64,000 nucleotides of DNA from Terriglobia bacterium (GTDB lineage Bacteria; Acidobacteriota; UBA6911), in the NCBI GenBank assembly GCA_020072565.1, contig JAIQGI010000018.1, positions 62,001 to 126,000 on the forward strand. Direction: 5' to 3'. The translations under genes and the position numbers were made by a program. Below the pieces are notes generated by a model that saw only the letters and a program-made list of their open reading frames with translations, was not told the origin of the DNA and made no database searches. Positions 36,527 to 44,312 of this stretch are shown piece by piece; position 1 is the first letter of the stretch, and each line of letters opens with the position of its first letter.

Positions 36527-37529
36527 AGGAGTGGTGGTGGTTCGCAGCCATTTGGCGGACGCGCTGCACCTGCTGGCGCGCGGCTTTTGCGGATTTCGCA
36601 TGTCCGCAGAGGAGAAAGCAGTCGTGCGCCTCCTGGAAACATGCCACTGCCTTCACGTAACAATCCTGAGGATCCTCTGCCGCCAGCAGCAAGAATGCCT
36701 GGCCGCGATTGTACTGCGTCACCGCGAAATCAACCGGATACTCGGCGCGCGTGCGCACCCGGAGGGCACGGTCCAGGTGCTCAAGCGCGTAGCAGGCACA
36801 GCGGCGCCTGATGCGCTCGTTGGCTATGGCGAGAGAAAGATAGGCGTTCCCGAAATTATTGTGCAGCGCGGCATGCTGCACCGGGAATGCGGAGAGGTTG
36901 TAGACTCGCAAGGCGCGGCGATAGCAGTCGGTAGCCTTCAGCACGTTGGCAGTTTTATCCCCGCTGTCGAGCTGGCGGTACGCTGTGCCAAGGTTCTGGA
37001 GGGTGGCAGCATAGCGCAGGGGATTTTTGTCTCGGGTCCTCACACGCAGCGCCTGCTCGTAGTGCATGACGGCCTGCTGCCACTTGTCGGGGTACTCCTC
37101 CTCCGGTAGTTCGCACCAGGCATTTCCCTGGTTGTATTCTTCCCGGGCCCAGTCGTCGAGCTGGTTCCGGCTGAGATAGAGTTCGGCAGCCGTCCGGTGA
37201 CATTCTAGCGCAGCTTCGAGGCGGGCCTTCTTGGGCAGCTGCCGGGAGTAGACATACGCGTTGCCCAGGGCGTCCAGGATGCCGGCACAGATGAGCGAAT
37301 CCTTGGAAGAAGCGGTGAGAGACAGAGCACGGCGCAAATACTCTACGGCCACGTCCGGATTGGTCAGGGAGTTCTGCATGCAGCCCCCGCTGTGGCAGAT
37401 GCCGAGGCGATAGTGGAGTTCAGAGTTTGACGGTTGCAGGCGGACCGCCTCCTCCAGCAGAACTACCGCTTCTTCGCAGCGATGGTTTATGCAACTCGCC
37501 GCCGCTCTATCCAGCAAGGCACTCAACAT
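36525..37529 (-). CDS. Tetratricopeptide-repeat protein, last gene of the dsrD-N-M2-K2 string
   Basis: A 334-residue, mostly helical soluble protein without signal peptide. Repeats with TPR spacing are visible throughout: EEAVVLLEEAVRLQPSNSEL (residues 19-38), AVEYLRRALSLTASSKDSL, YPDKWQQAVMHYEQALRVRT, KATDCYRRALRVYNLSAF and CYALEHLDRALRVRTRAEYP. It is cysteine-rich for a TPR protein (for example the GGCMQN and RRRCACYAL regions). It lies 61 bp downstream of dsrK2 on the same strand and is probably co-transcribed. Likely a protein-protein scaffold; its target is unknown. Confidence 0.75.
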   Translation of the reverse strand: MLSALLDRAAASCINHRCEEAVVLLEEAVRLQPSNSELHYRLGICHSGGCMQNSLTNPDVAVEYLRRALSLTASSKDSLICAGILDALGNAYVYSRQLPKKARLEAALECHRTAAELYLSRNQLDDWAREEYNQGNAWCELPEEEYPDKWQQAVMHYEQALRVRTRDKNPLRYAATLQNLGTAYRQLDSGDKTANVLKATDCYRRALRVYNLSAFPVQHAALHNNFGNAYLSLAIANERIRRRCACYALEHLDRALRVRTRAEYPVDFAVTQYNRGQAFLLLAAEDPQDCYVKAVACFQEAHDCFLLCGHAKSAKAARQQVQRVRQMAANHHHS

Positions 37530-37590
37530 ATCACCAGAAGTTTACCCTTTCCCGGCTGGTCCTGCGAGTCCAACTACGTGGATTTTGCCA

Positions 37591-39198
37591 TCAATGCCAA
37601 TCCCACTCGATGAAACCAGGATTCACACCGACCATGGCATTAACGATCAGTTCGACCAGGCCGCCATAGAGAATCCTGTTTTTTCCCCAGAGATCATAGT
37701 AAGCCAGCATATCCCGGAACTGCCCCTTGCAGTTGCTGCAGGGAGCGCAGAGATATTTCGGGATTGAAGGATCCATGCAGTCGGCAAAAGCGTTCAGTAT
37801 CTGCGCGAGCTTCTTGCGGCCGGATACGTGCAACCTCCAGTCCACGAAGTTGTTGCCGCTCATGACGGCAAACCCGCTTCCGCCCCCGCAGCAATAATTG
37901 TCGACCCCATGCGGCTCCATCTCCCGGAATCGCGGGCAGATCCTGCGCAGAATCTCGCGCTGCGGTTCGACCACACCCATGAGACGCACCATGTTGCATG
38001 GGTCGTGCAGCGTCACGGGGAAATTGTTGCGGTCGGGATCCAGCTTGATGCGCTCGTTCAGCACGACGTCGCGCAGGAGTGTCATCGAGCTTTCGCGCGG
38101 GATGTTGAGATCACCCGTCAGCAGCCGATCGGCGACGACGGAGAGCGACTTGTGGGCATGCCCGCATTCGCCCAGCACGATTTTCTTGACCCCCAGTTTT
38201 TTTGCTGCCTCTGCGTGCTTGATCGCAACGCGGGCAAATTGCGCGTCGTCATACCAGAGCCCGTAGTTGACGGAGTCATATCCGGCCAGTTCGGAGGAAA
38301 GGGTCCAGGAGATCCCCGCGGCATTCAGTATCACGGCGAAGGCACCGGGATTCTCCGGCCAAGCCATGATCTCGCCGGCGTTGTGGATCAACAGCACTTC
38401 GGCCCCTTCCACATCCCAGGGGGTTTCCACCTTGATGCCGGTCTTCTCCGTCATCTCCTGGTCTATGAACTCGATGTTGTCCTTGACCACAATGGAGTTC
38501 ATGCCCGTGGAAGAGCCCACTTTGAGCTGCACCATCGAGCCGTGGTCGTGGATCTCTTTCGCGGCGATTCCCATTTCCTGGCTGAAGAGTTTCCTCAACT
38601 CGTGCGCGACCAGGCCGTTATCAGCGCCGATCGGGCATGTCTGCGCACATCTGCGGCACAGGTTGCAGCGATATGACAGCTCGATCAGCCTGGCAATCAA
38701 TGGCCAGTTGAGAGCGATATCGCCATGCTGCCAGGCCGAAAGCAGGCCGCCCTTCCTGACAAATTTGAAATAGAGGCGTCGCAAAACTTCCGAGCGATAC
38801 GTGGGCCGATACAGTTCGTTGTTGCCACTCGCCTCGTAGATGTGGCAGGCCTCCGAGCAGGTTTGACAGCGGGTGCAGTTTTCCATCGTCAAGAGCAGCG
38901 GCTGAAGAAAGGTCCAGTTGTTTTCCTTGGTGAAGAGCTTTTCCAGCCCAGACACGAACTTCCTGATCAGTTCATCCTCTTCCTGCTTCGACTTCGGCTG
39001 AGGCACATTCACCACACAGGTATCGTCGAGGATGCATTCGCTCCTCTTGCGGACTTGCTCCGAAAGCGGTGCCCAGGAAGGGTCAAGTGCGTGGTCGCCC
39101 AGGGGATCCGGCAGTGGCATCAAGTCTTCGTTTTCCAGGTGCGCAAGCGGTCGGCCATCTTTGCGCGCCATGTCGTTCAGCCGGATCTTCCCGCTCAT
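37591..39198 (-). CDS. DsrK/HdrD-like iron-sulfur subunit, second copy
   Basis: A 535-residue cytoplasmic protein starting at 39198, its ATG overlapping the stop of the membrane-partner gene. Two [4Fe-4S] binding motifs (NCTRCQTCSEACHIY near residue 125 and CNLCRRCAQTCPIG near residue 190) precede a CCG domain like that of heterodisulfide reductase HdrD/HdrB, with HDPCNMVRLMGV, NYCCGGGSG and CAPCSNCKGQ supplying the non-cubane cluster cysteines. The first motif context (SGNNELYRPTYRSEVLRRLY) corresponds to that of DsrK at 56341-57960, so the two are paralogues. It should pass electrons between quinol and a soluble disulfide or trisulfide. HmeD/DsrK2 naming is possible; the exact partner is unknown. 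Confidence 0.85.
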   Translation of the reverse strand: MSGKIRLNDMARKDGRPLAHLENEDLMPLPDPLGDHALDPSWAPLSEQVRKRSECILDDTCVVNVPQPKSKQEEDELIRKFVSGLEKLFTKENNWTFLQPLLLTMENCTRCQTCSEACHIYEASGNNELYRPTYRSEVLRRLYFKFVRKGGLLSAWQHGDIALNWPLIARLIELSYRCNLCRRCAQTCPIGADNGLVAHELRKLFSQEMGIAAKEIHDHGSMVQLKVGSSTGMNSIVVKDNIEFIDQEMTEKTGIKVETPWDVEGAEVLLIHNAGEIMAWPENPGAFAVILNAAGISWTLSSELAGYDSVNYGLWYDDAQFARVAIKHAEAAKKLGVKKIVLGECGHAHKSLSVVADRLLTGDLNIPRESSMTLLRDVVLNERIKLDPDRNNFPVTLHDPCNMVRLMGVVEPQREILRRICPRFREMEPHGVDNYCCGGGSGFAVMSGNNFVDWRLHVSGRKKLAQILNAFADCMDPSIPKYLCAPCSNCKGQFRDMLAYYDLWGKNRILYGGLVELIVNAMVGVNPGFIEWDWH

Positions 39199-40130
39199 TT
39201 TTTTGCCTCTGACGCCGGCTTGCCGGCAACCACCTGTGCCCAGGTCTTCCGTCCATCGGCGCCCAGGTGTGGAGCCGCCCATGTCGGCCGATAGGTCAGA
39301 GACTCGGCGATCTTTGGTTCCAATTCGCCGCCTCTGCGGTTGGGGAGATCGTCCCAGCGCACTGAGTGGTAAGTAAAGAATTTGGCGATGAAGTGAGACA
39401 TGTGCGTCAGCGGCACGTAGGCGACCAGGAAGGCCGACAGCATAAGTCCCGCGCTAAGTAGCATGGGTATCTCTAGGCTCACATCGAATGTCAGGAGACC
39501 GCTCGAAATTGCCAGCAGGTCGGGTGACGACGATCCCCTCGAGAGATAGCCGGCGGCAAGTACTACGAGCGTGGCCAGAAAGCATACCAGGTTGAAGATG
39601 TCCCCGACCGTCGTGTAAATCCTGAGATTTTCGTCCGTCATGCGGCGCAGCAGCAGTCCAAGGGCACCCAGGGTGGCGAGGGCCGAACCTGCCGTTCCCG
39701 TGAGCCCGATTAGAAGCCGGATGATGCCGTTCACCCCTACTGCGATCGGCGTCGGGGCGAGAACGGACAAAGCCCCACCGAACGCCAGGAAGGTAAGGGT
39801 CGCGATCAGCAGGTAAAGGCCGAAATGGAACGGGAAGCTGCGGTACCACATCCTGCGGTTGTGTTCCCACAGCCCCTTCAGGAAGAAAATCTCGACAATC
39901 ATGAACCTGAGTTCGCCGGCGAGCGAGATCTGCCGTGGCCGGGTCCACCAGTCAAGAGTCTCAAAATACGAGCCGCCGTGCTTCACCCGTTCGGGATCCT
40001 CGTGGGGAACCGGGTAGAGCTCCCAACGCAGGTGGATAGGAGTTCGCGCATAAGAGACAGTGCGGAATATGCAGGCGCCCGCAAACACCAAAGCAGCGGC
40101 GTAAACAACCAGATACAACAGAACCGTCAT
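39195..40130 (-). CDS. DsrM/NarI-like haem b membrane subunit, second copy
   Basis: A 311-residue inner-membrane protein, start at 40130 (MTVLLYLVVYAAALVFAGAC) with GGAAGGG upstream. Five to six hydrophobic segments and histidines spaced as in the nitrate-reductase gamma/DsrM family are visible (FPFHFGLYLL, LTHMSHFIAKFFTYHSVRW). It would bind two haem b groups and oxidise menaquinol for the iron-sulfur partner encoded next (ATGA overlap). It follows the dsrN gene after 171 bp on the same strand. Compared with the DsrM at 55346-56338 it is shorter and clearly distinct, so this is a separate module and not a duplication of the last few thousand years of evolution. Confidence 0.82.
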   Translation of the reverse strand: MTVLLYLVVYAAALVFAGACIFRTVSYARTPIHLRWELYPVPHEDPERVKHGGSYFETLDWWTRPRQISLAGELRFMIVEIFFLKGLWEHNRRMWYRSFPFHFGLYLLIATLTFLAFGGALSVLAPTPIAVGVNGIIRLLIGLTGTAGSALATLGALGLLLRRMTDENLRIYTTVGDIFNLVCFLATLVVLAAGYLSRGSSSPDLLAISSGLLTFDVSLEIPMLLSAGLMLSAFLVAYVPLTHMSHFIAKFFTYHSVRWDDLPNRRGGELEPKIAESLTYRPTWAAPHLGADGRKTWAQVVAGKPASEAKK

Positions 40131-40301
40131 CACTACCCTTCCGGCGACGCTGAGATCAAAGCACAAAGGCTTCCAAAACCGCAAAGGAAATCGATGCAGT
40201 GCGACGCCCCGGCAGCGATCTCAAATAGGTCGCAAGGGTGCCGGTTCCTGAGCATTGTGGAGGTTTTGATGGCGGACTCCAATATGCCCTTGCGCGGCAG
40301 A

Positions 40302-41696
40302 TCAATGCCGACGTCGATACTGCCTGGCGGCCGTTAGCATGCCGGGCGCCCACTCGGGTGTTCCAAGGGCATGAAGGTGCGTGTAGGAGGCCCACACGTT
40401 TCCCTGGAACAATCCGTCACGCCCCTGCCCGCAACCCGTTCCGCGCCTTACCCGGCATGCGGTGGTCACAGCAGCGCTCTCCGTGATGATGCGGGAATAG
40501 TGGAACTCATGCCCCCTGATAACAATACCGTCAGGGAAAAACGGATTGGGCTGATCCACGAGCAGCTCGACATATCCGTGGCCCTGCGGGGCAGAAAAAA
40601 CCTCGACCTCGAATGGAAACACCCCCGCCATGGGGTAGCGCGCCTCGTTCCAGCGGATAGCCTGGGACAGGAGCATCAAGCCCCCACACTCGGCATAGAT
40701 CGGCAAGCCTTCCAGGGCTGCCCGCCGCAGCGCTGCAAGAAAATCCGCATTTGCGGCAAGTGAGGCGCCGTGAGTTTCCGGGAAGCCGCCGCCGATATAC
40801 AGTGCGTCTAGGGGATGAGGCAGCTCAGTGGCCGTCAAAGGAGAACAGGGCACGAGTGCAGCTCCCGACTGTCCGAGGATCTCGAGGTTCTCAGGGTAGT
40901 AGAAGCTGAGGGCTGAATCTATCAGGAATCCCACCCTGATCCCGCGCGCGTCGGGTAGATCGGGGGAAATCGCTCCGGCGCTTTCGAGCGTAGGAGCCTC
41001 TCCGGCCAGGGCGAGAATCCTGTCGAGGTCAAGCCGGCCCTGAGCGAGGTTCATCAGGTTCATTTTCAACTCGTCGGCCCGCGGATGCTCGTCCGGCATC
41101 ACCAGTCCCAGGTGACGCGCCGGGAGTAACGCGTCGCCCGCTGCAGTCGGTAGAACGCCAAGCACGGGTAAGCCGCACTCCGTCGCGATCGCGTCCCGAA
41201 GCACGCTCTCGTGGCGCGCACCGCTCACCCGGTTGAGGATCACGCCCGCAACGTAGGCCTGGGGATCGAGCTTCTGGCAGCCGAGGACCCAGGCCGCGAC
41301 GGTGCGGGTGGTTTTGCCGGCATTGACTATCAGGAGAATGGGGGCCTTCAAGCACTTGGCTAGTTCAGCCGTGCTGTGGGTTCCTCGTGCATCCGAACCG
41401 TCGTACAGACCGCGATTGCCCTCGATGACGTTGAGCCCGGACGCTGAGGCCGATTGCATAAACGAAGAAGTACATCCACGAAATCCCATAAGGTAGCTGT
41501 CGAGATTGCGCGCCGAATGGCCCGAGGCCCAGGCGAGCCAGGCAGCATCGATGTAGTCGGGGCCTTTCTTAAATGCGCGAACCTCGATCCCGCGCTCCCG
41601 GAGCGTCAGGAGGAGACTGAGAGCGAGCAGAGTCTTGCCCGAATCGCCGGACATGCCTGCAATTACGAGCCGCGGGTAAGTATCCGAGGTGCTCAC
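40302..41696 (-). CDS. dsrN: DsrN: cobyrinate/sirohaem amidase (CbiA-type)
   Basis: A 464-residue cytoplasmic protein starting at the GTG at 41696, which overlaps the dsrD stop (GTGA). The N-terminal ATPase half has a P-loop in GMSGDSGKTLLAL and IEGNRGLYDG; the C-terminal half is a class I glutamine amidotransferase-like domain with the nucleophile in AECGGLMLL and LYIGGGFPETH. This is the CobB/CbiA cobyrinate a,c-diamide synthase fold. In dsr loci the homologue DsrN is thought to amidate sirohaem to siroamide for DsrAB. No other cobalamin genes are nearby apart from cobA, which also serves sirohaem, supporting the DsrN assignment. Confidence 0.88.
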   Translation of the reverse strand: MSTSDTYPRLVIAGMSGDSGKTLLALSLLLTLRERGIEVRAFKKGPDYIDAAWLAWASGHSARNLDSYLMGFRGCTSSFMQSASASGLNVIEGNRGLYDGSDARGTHSTAELAKCLKAPILLIVNAGKTTRTVAAWVLGCQKLDPQAYVAGVILNRVSGARHESVLRDAIATECGLPVLGVLPTAAGDALLPARHLGLVMPDEHPRADELKMNLMNLAQGRLDLDRILALAGEAPTLESAGAISPDLPDARGIRVGFLIDSALSFYYPENLEILGQSGAALVPCSPLTATELPHPLDALYIGGGFPETHGASLAANADFLAALRRAALEGLPIYAECGGLMLLSQAIRWNEARYPMAGVFPFEVEVFSAPQGHGYVELLVDQPNPFFPDGIVIRGHEFHYSRIITESAAVTTACRVRRGTGCGQGRDGLFQGNVWASYTHLHALGTPEWAPGMLTAARQYRRRH

Positions 41697-41944
41697 GTCG
41701 GCGTGGAATCTTCTTTGGGTGGAAGTTGGATATAGGAACCGCCCAGATAGCTGTACACGCAGCGGCCCGAGTCGATAAGCAGCCGGATCGCTCGCTTGCA
41801 GTCTTCCTTGGTGCAAGCGTCGGCTCCATGCCTGGCGATCATTTCTTTGGTCAAATCCCCGGCCTTGAGGTTCTTTTTACCGGTGTATTCCGTCACCAGG
41901 CTGAACATATCCTCAGCCAGAGTCTCGATCGAAACCGTCCCCAC
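41693..41944 (-). CDS. dsrD: DsrD: winged-helix activator of dissimilatory sulfite reductase
   Basis: An 83-residue protein starting at GTG 41944, supported by GGAGGT five bases upstream. It has the length and winged-helix pattern of DsrD: a helical N-terminus (LAEDMFSLVTEYTGKK), the recognition region CTKEDCKRAIRLLIDSGRCV and the C-terminal wing YSYLGGSYIQLPPK. DsrD has been shown to stimulate sulfite reduction by DsrAB and is used as a marker of the reductive direction. Here it is not beside dsrAB, as in Desulfovibrio, but heads a separate operon with dsrN on the opposite strand, about 8 kb away. Similarity is recognised by pattern, not search, so a search is desirable. Confidence 0.78.
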   Translation of the reverse strand: MGTVSIETLAEDMFSLVTEYTGKKNLKAGDLTKEMIARHGADACTKEDCKRAIRLLIDSGRCVYSYLGGSYIQLPPKEDSTPT

Positions 41945-42312
41945 ACGGCACCTCCATACCAGCGAAACGTCCCGGGCGCGTCGGGCGCCGGGCGTGGTGT
42001 GATTCTAGCAAAAGAAACCGAGAAAAACACGATGCGGTATGGCCGCAACCACAAATCTCAGCGCGGAGGCCGCAGAGAAGAGACGGCTGCTGATGCACGC
42101 AAATAAACACAGATTGAGCCCATGGCCATGTGAAAGAAGCGCTTGCGCTCCGCCCTGTGCGATACCTCCGTTTTTCTCTGCATTCTCCGCGACCTCAGCG
42201 TTGAGGTTCTTGCCTTGTCAGGCGATTCGCAATCTGCCGGCTGTTTGTCCCTTTCCAGCTCTCCGGCAGTCCACTATAATTCCGCAGTATTTTAGGGGGC
42301 GGGGACGGACAC
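41945..42312. other. Divergent intergenic region with CTCTGCG-type inverted repeats
   Basis: About 370 bases between dsrD and an ABC exporter gene. CTCAGCGCGGAGGCCGCAGA at 42057-42076 and CTCTGCATTCTCCGCGACCT at 42176-42195 are mutually inverted members of the repeat family seen at 4668-4718. Next to dsrD the minus strand reads TAGAAT (42001-42006 in plus coordinates), a possible -10, but no good -35 is present. Confidence 0.5.
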
Positions 42313-43266
42313 ATGGAATCAGCCATCAGGTGCCGGGATCTGCGCAAGCGGTACAAAACGCGGAATGGCAGCGTCGACGCTGTCAACGGTCTGGATCTAG
42401 ATGTCGGCCAGGGCGAATGTTTCGGACTTCTGGGCCCCAACGGAGCCGGCAAGACGACGACCATCGAGATCCTCGAGGGACTGCTCGATGCCAGCTCGGG
42501 CGAAGTCAGCGTGCTGGGCCGACGCTGGGGCGAACATGACGATGAGCTGCGCCAGCGCCTCGGCATTTCGCTTCAGGAAACCCGCTTTCCGGAGAAGCTG
42601 ACGGTATACGAAACGCTGGTTCTGTTCCGGAGCTTCTACCGCGACGGCAACGATCCTGCGGAGGTCATGAAGGAGGTCGGGCTCAGCGAGAAACAGAAGT
42701 CCTGGGTGGGCAAGCTGTCCGGAGGTCAGCGCCAGCGCCTGGCTGTGGCTTGCGCGCTGGTCGGCAATCCGGAGCTGCTGTTCCTCGACGAGCCGACGAC
42801 CGGCCTGGACCCACAGTCCCGGCGACAGCTGTGGGAGATCATTCGCAGGCTCGGAGAACAGGGCCGGACAACGCTTCTCACCACCCACTACATGGACGAA
42901 GCTGAGCGGCTGTGCGGCCGCGTGGCCGTAGTCGATCACGGCGAGATTATCGCGCTGGGTTCACCGGCCGAACTCATTGCCGGCCTGGGCGGCGACCATG
43001 TGGTCGAGTTTGCCCTCGCCAATGGATCGGTCATCGCCGAGGCAGAACTCGCGTCTCTGCCTGCGGTGCGCGAAGTGCGGAAAGAGGCGGCTGGCATGGC
43101 TTTGACCGTGACCGAGCCTCACGTCACCATCCCGGCGTTGCTGCAGATCCTGCAGCACCGTGGTTTCGACCTGATCCGGCTGACCACGCGCCACGTCAGC
43201 CTCGAGGACGTCTTTGTTCACCTGACCGGAAGACGGTTGCGCGATGAAGAAATATCATCCTCTTAG
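42313..43266 (+). CDS. ABC transporter ATP-binding protein (ABC-2 exporter)
   Basis: A 317-residue cytoplasmic ATPase. Walker A is GPNGAGKTTT (residues 41-50), the signature is KLSGGQRQRLAVA (about 134-146), Walker B plus D-loop LLFLDEPTTGLDP, and the H-loop TTHYMDEAE; all are intact. The C-terminal 80 residues form the extra domain typical of CcmA/DrrA-type exporters. The following permease gene starts 23 bases before this stop. Cargo unknown; drug or lipid export is common for this class. Confidence 0.9.
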   Translation: MESAIRCRDLRKRYKTRNGSVDAVNGLDLDVGQGECFGLLGPNGAGKTTTIEILEGLLDASSGEVSVLGRRWGEHDDELRQRLGISLQETRFPEKLTVYETLVLFRSFYRDGNDPAEVMKEVGLSEKQKSWVGKLSGGQRQRLAVACALVGNPELLFLDEPTTGLDPQSRRQLWEIIRRLGEQGRTTLLTTHYMDEAERLCGRVAVVDHGEIIALGSPAELIAGLGGDHVVEFALANGSVIAEAELASLPAVREVRKEAAGMALTVTEPHVTIPALLQILQHRGFDLIRLTTRHVSLEDVFVHLTGRRLRDEEISSS

Positions 43267-44281
43267 AGAACTGCTGCTGGCGCGGGTGCGCGAATTCGTC
43301 CGCGAACCGGAAGCCATCTTCTGGGTCTATGGATTCCCCCTGCTCCTGGCTCTGGGGCTGGGGATCGCATTCCGCAATCAGCCGGCAGCGAAGGTTTACG
43401 TGGATGTGCAGGAGGGCGCCACGGCGGAGAATATCGCCCAGAGCCTGAAAAAAAGCCCGGAGATGGTGGTTGAGATTCATGCTCCAGCCGAATGCCGCAA
43501 CCGTCTGCGCCTGGGCAAGTCATCGCTGGTGGTGTTGCCGGGAGATCCGACCACATTCCTGTTCGATCCCACTCGGTCCGAGAGTGTTCTGGCACGGCAG
43601 CGTGTGGACGACGCGCTGCAGCGCGCCGCGGGACGCCAGGATGCGGTTGCCACCCGCGAGGAGCATCTGACGCAGCCGGGAGCGAGGTACATCGACTTTT
43701 TGGTGCCAGGTCTTCTGGGGATGAACCTCATGGGAAGCGGCATGTGGGGTGTCGGTTTCGTGATTGTCGACATGAGGGTGCGTAAGCTGCTGAAGCGGTT
43801 CGTGGCGACGCCCATGAAGCGGGCCGACTTCCTCTGGTCGATGATCGGTGCGCGCCTCGTGTTCATGGTTCCCGAGCTCGTGATCGTGTTGGGAGCCGGC
43901 GTGCTCGTCTTCGGCATCCTGATCCGCGGGAGCGTTCTCTCCATCCTGACCTTGTGTTTCCTGGGGGCGGTTTCGTTTTCCGGGCTTGGACTGCTGGTTG
44001 CGAGCCGTGCCCAGCGCATCGAGACCGTGTCGGGATTGATGAATCTGGTCCAGCTGCCGATGTGGTTGTTCTCGGGGATCTTTTTCTCCTCCGATAGATT
44101 TCCCGCGGTCCTCCAGCCCTTTGTGCGCGCCCTGCCGTTGACCCAGCTCAACAATGCGCTCCGGGCAGTGATCCTGGAAGGGGCTTCGCTTCCGTCCCAG
44201 GGCTGGAAACTGGTAATCCTGGCCGCCTGGGGCGGCATATCCTTTTTTTGCGCTCTCCGCTGGTTTCGGTGGAATTCCTGA
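43244..44281 (+). CDS. ABC-2 type transporter permease
   Basis: A 345-residue membrane protein. One N-terminal helix (FWVYGFPLLLALGLGIAF, residues 28-45) is followed by a large soluble loop (50-145) and five C-terminal helices (from about 155 to 335), the layout of ABC-2 / YhgE-like exporters. The region MNLMGSGMWGVGFVIVDMRV precedes the second membrane segment. It overlaps the ATPase gene, indicating a two-gene export unit. The gene is convergent with the ATPase-TPR gene downstream. Substrate is not predictable. Confidence 0.85.
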   Translation: MKKYHPLRELLLARVREFVREPEAIFWVYGFPLLLALGLGIAFRNQPAAKVYVDVQEGATAENIAQSLKKSPEMVVEIHAPAECRNRLRLGKSSLVVLPGDPTTFLFDPTRSESVLARQRVDDALQRAAGRQDAVATREEHLTQPGARYIDFLVPGLLGMNLMGSGMWGVGFVIVDMRVRKLLKRFVATPMKRADFLWSMIGARLVFMVPELVIVLGAGVLVFGILIRGSVLSILTLCFLGAVSFSGLGLLVASRAQRIETVSGLMNLVQLPMWLFSGIFFSSDRFPAVLQPFVRALPLTQLNNALRAVILEGASLPSQGWKLVILAAWGGISFFCALRWFRWNS

Positions 44282-44312
44282 AAATGACGACTGACGGACT
44301 CGTCGCTCGGCC

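Noticed and set aside
40302-41696. Cobalamin biosynthesis locus (cbiA)
   Set aside because: The fold fits, but the only other cofactor gene is cobA, shared with sirohaem, and the gene overlaps dsrD, so DsrN is the better reading.
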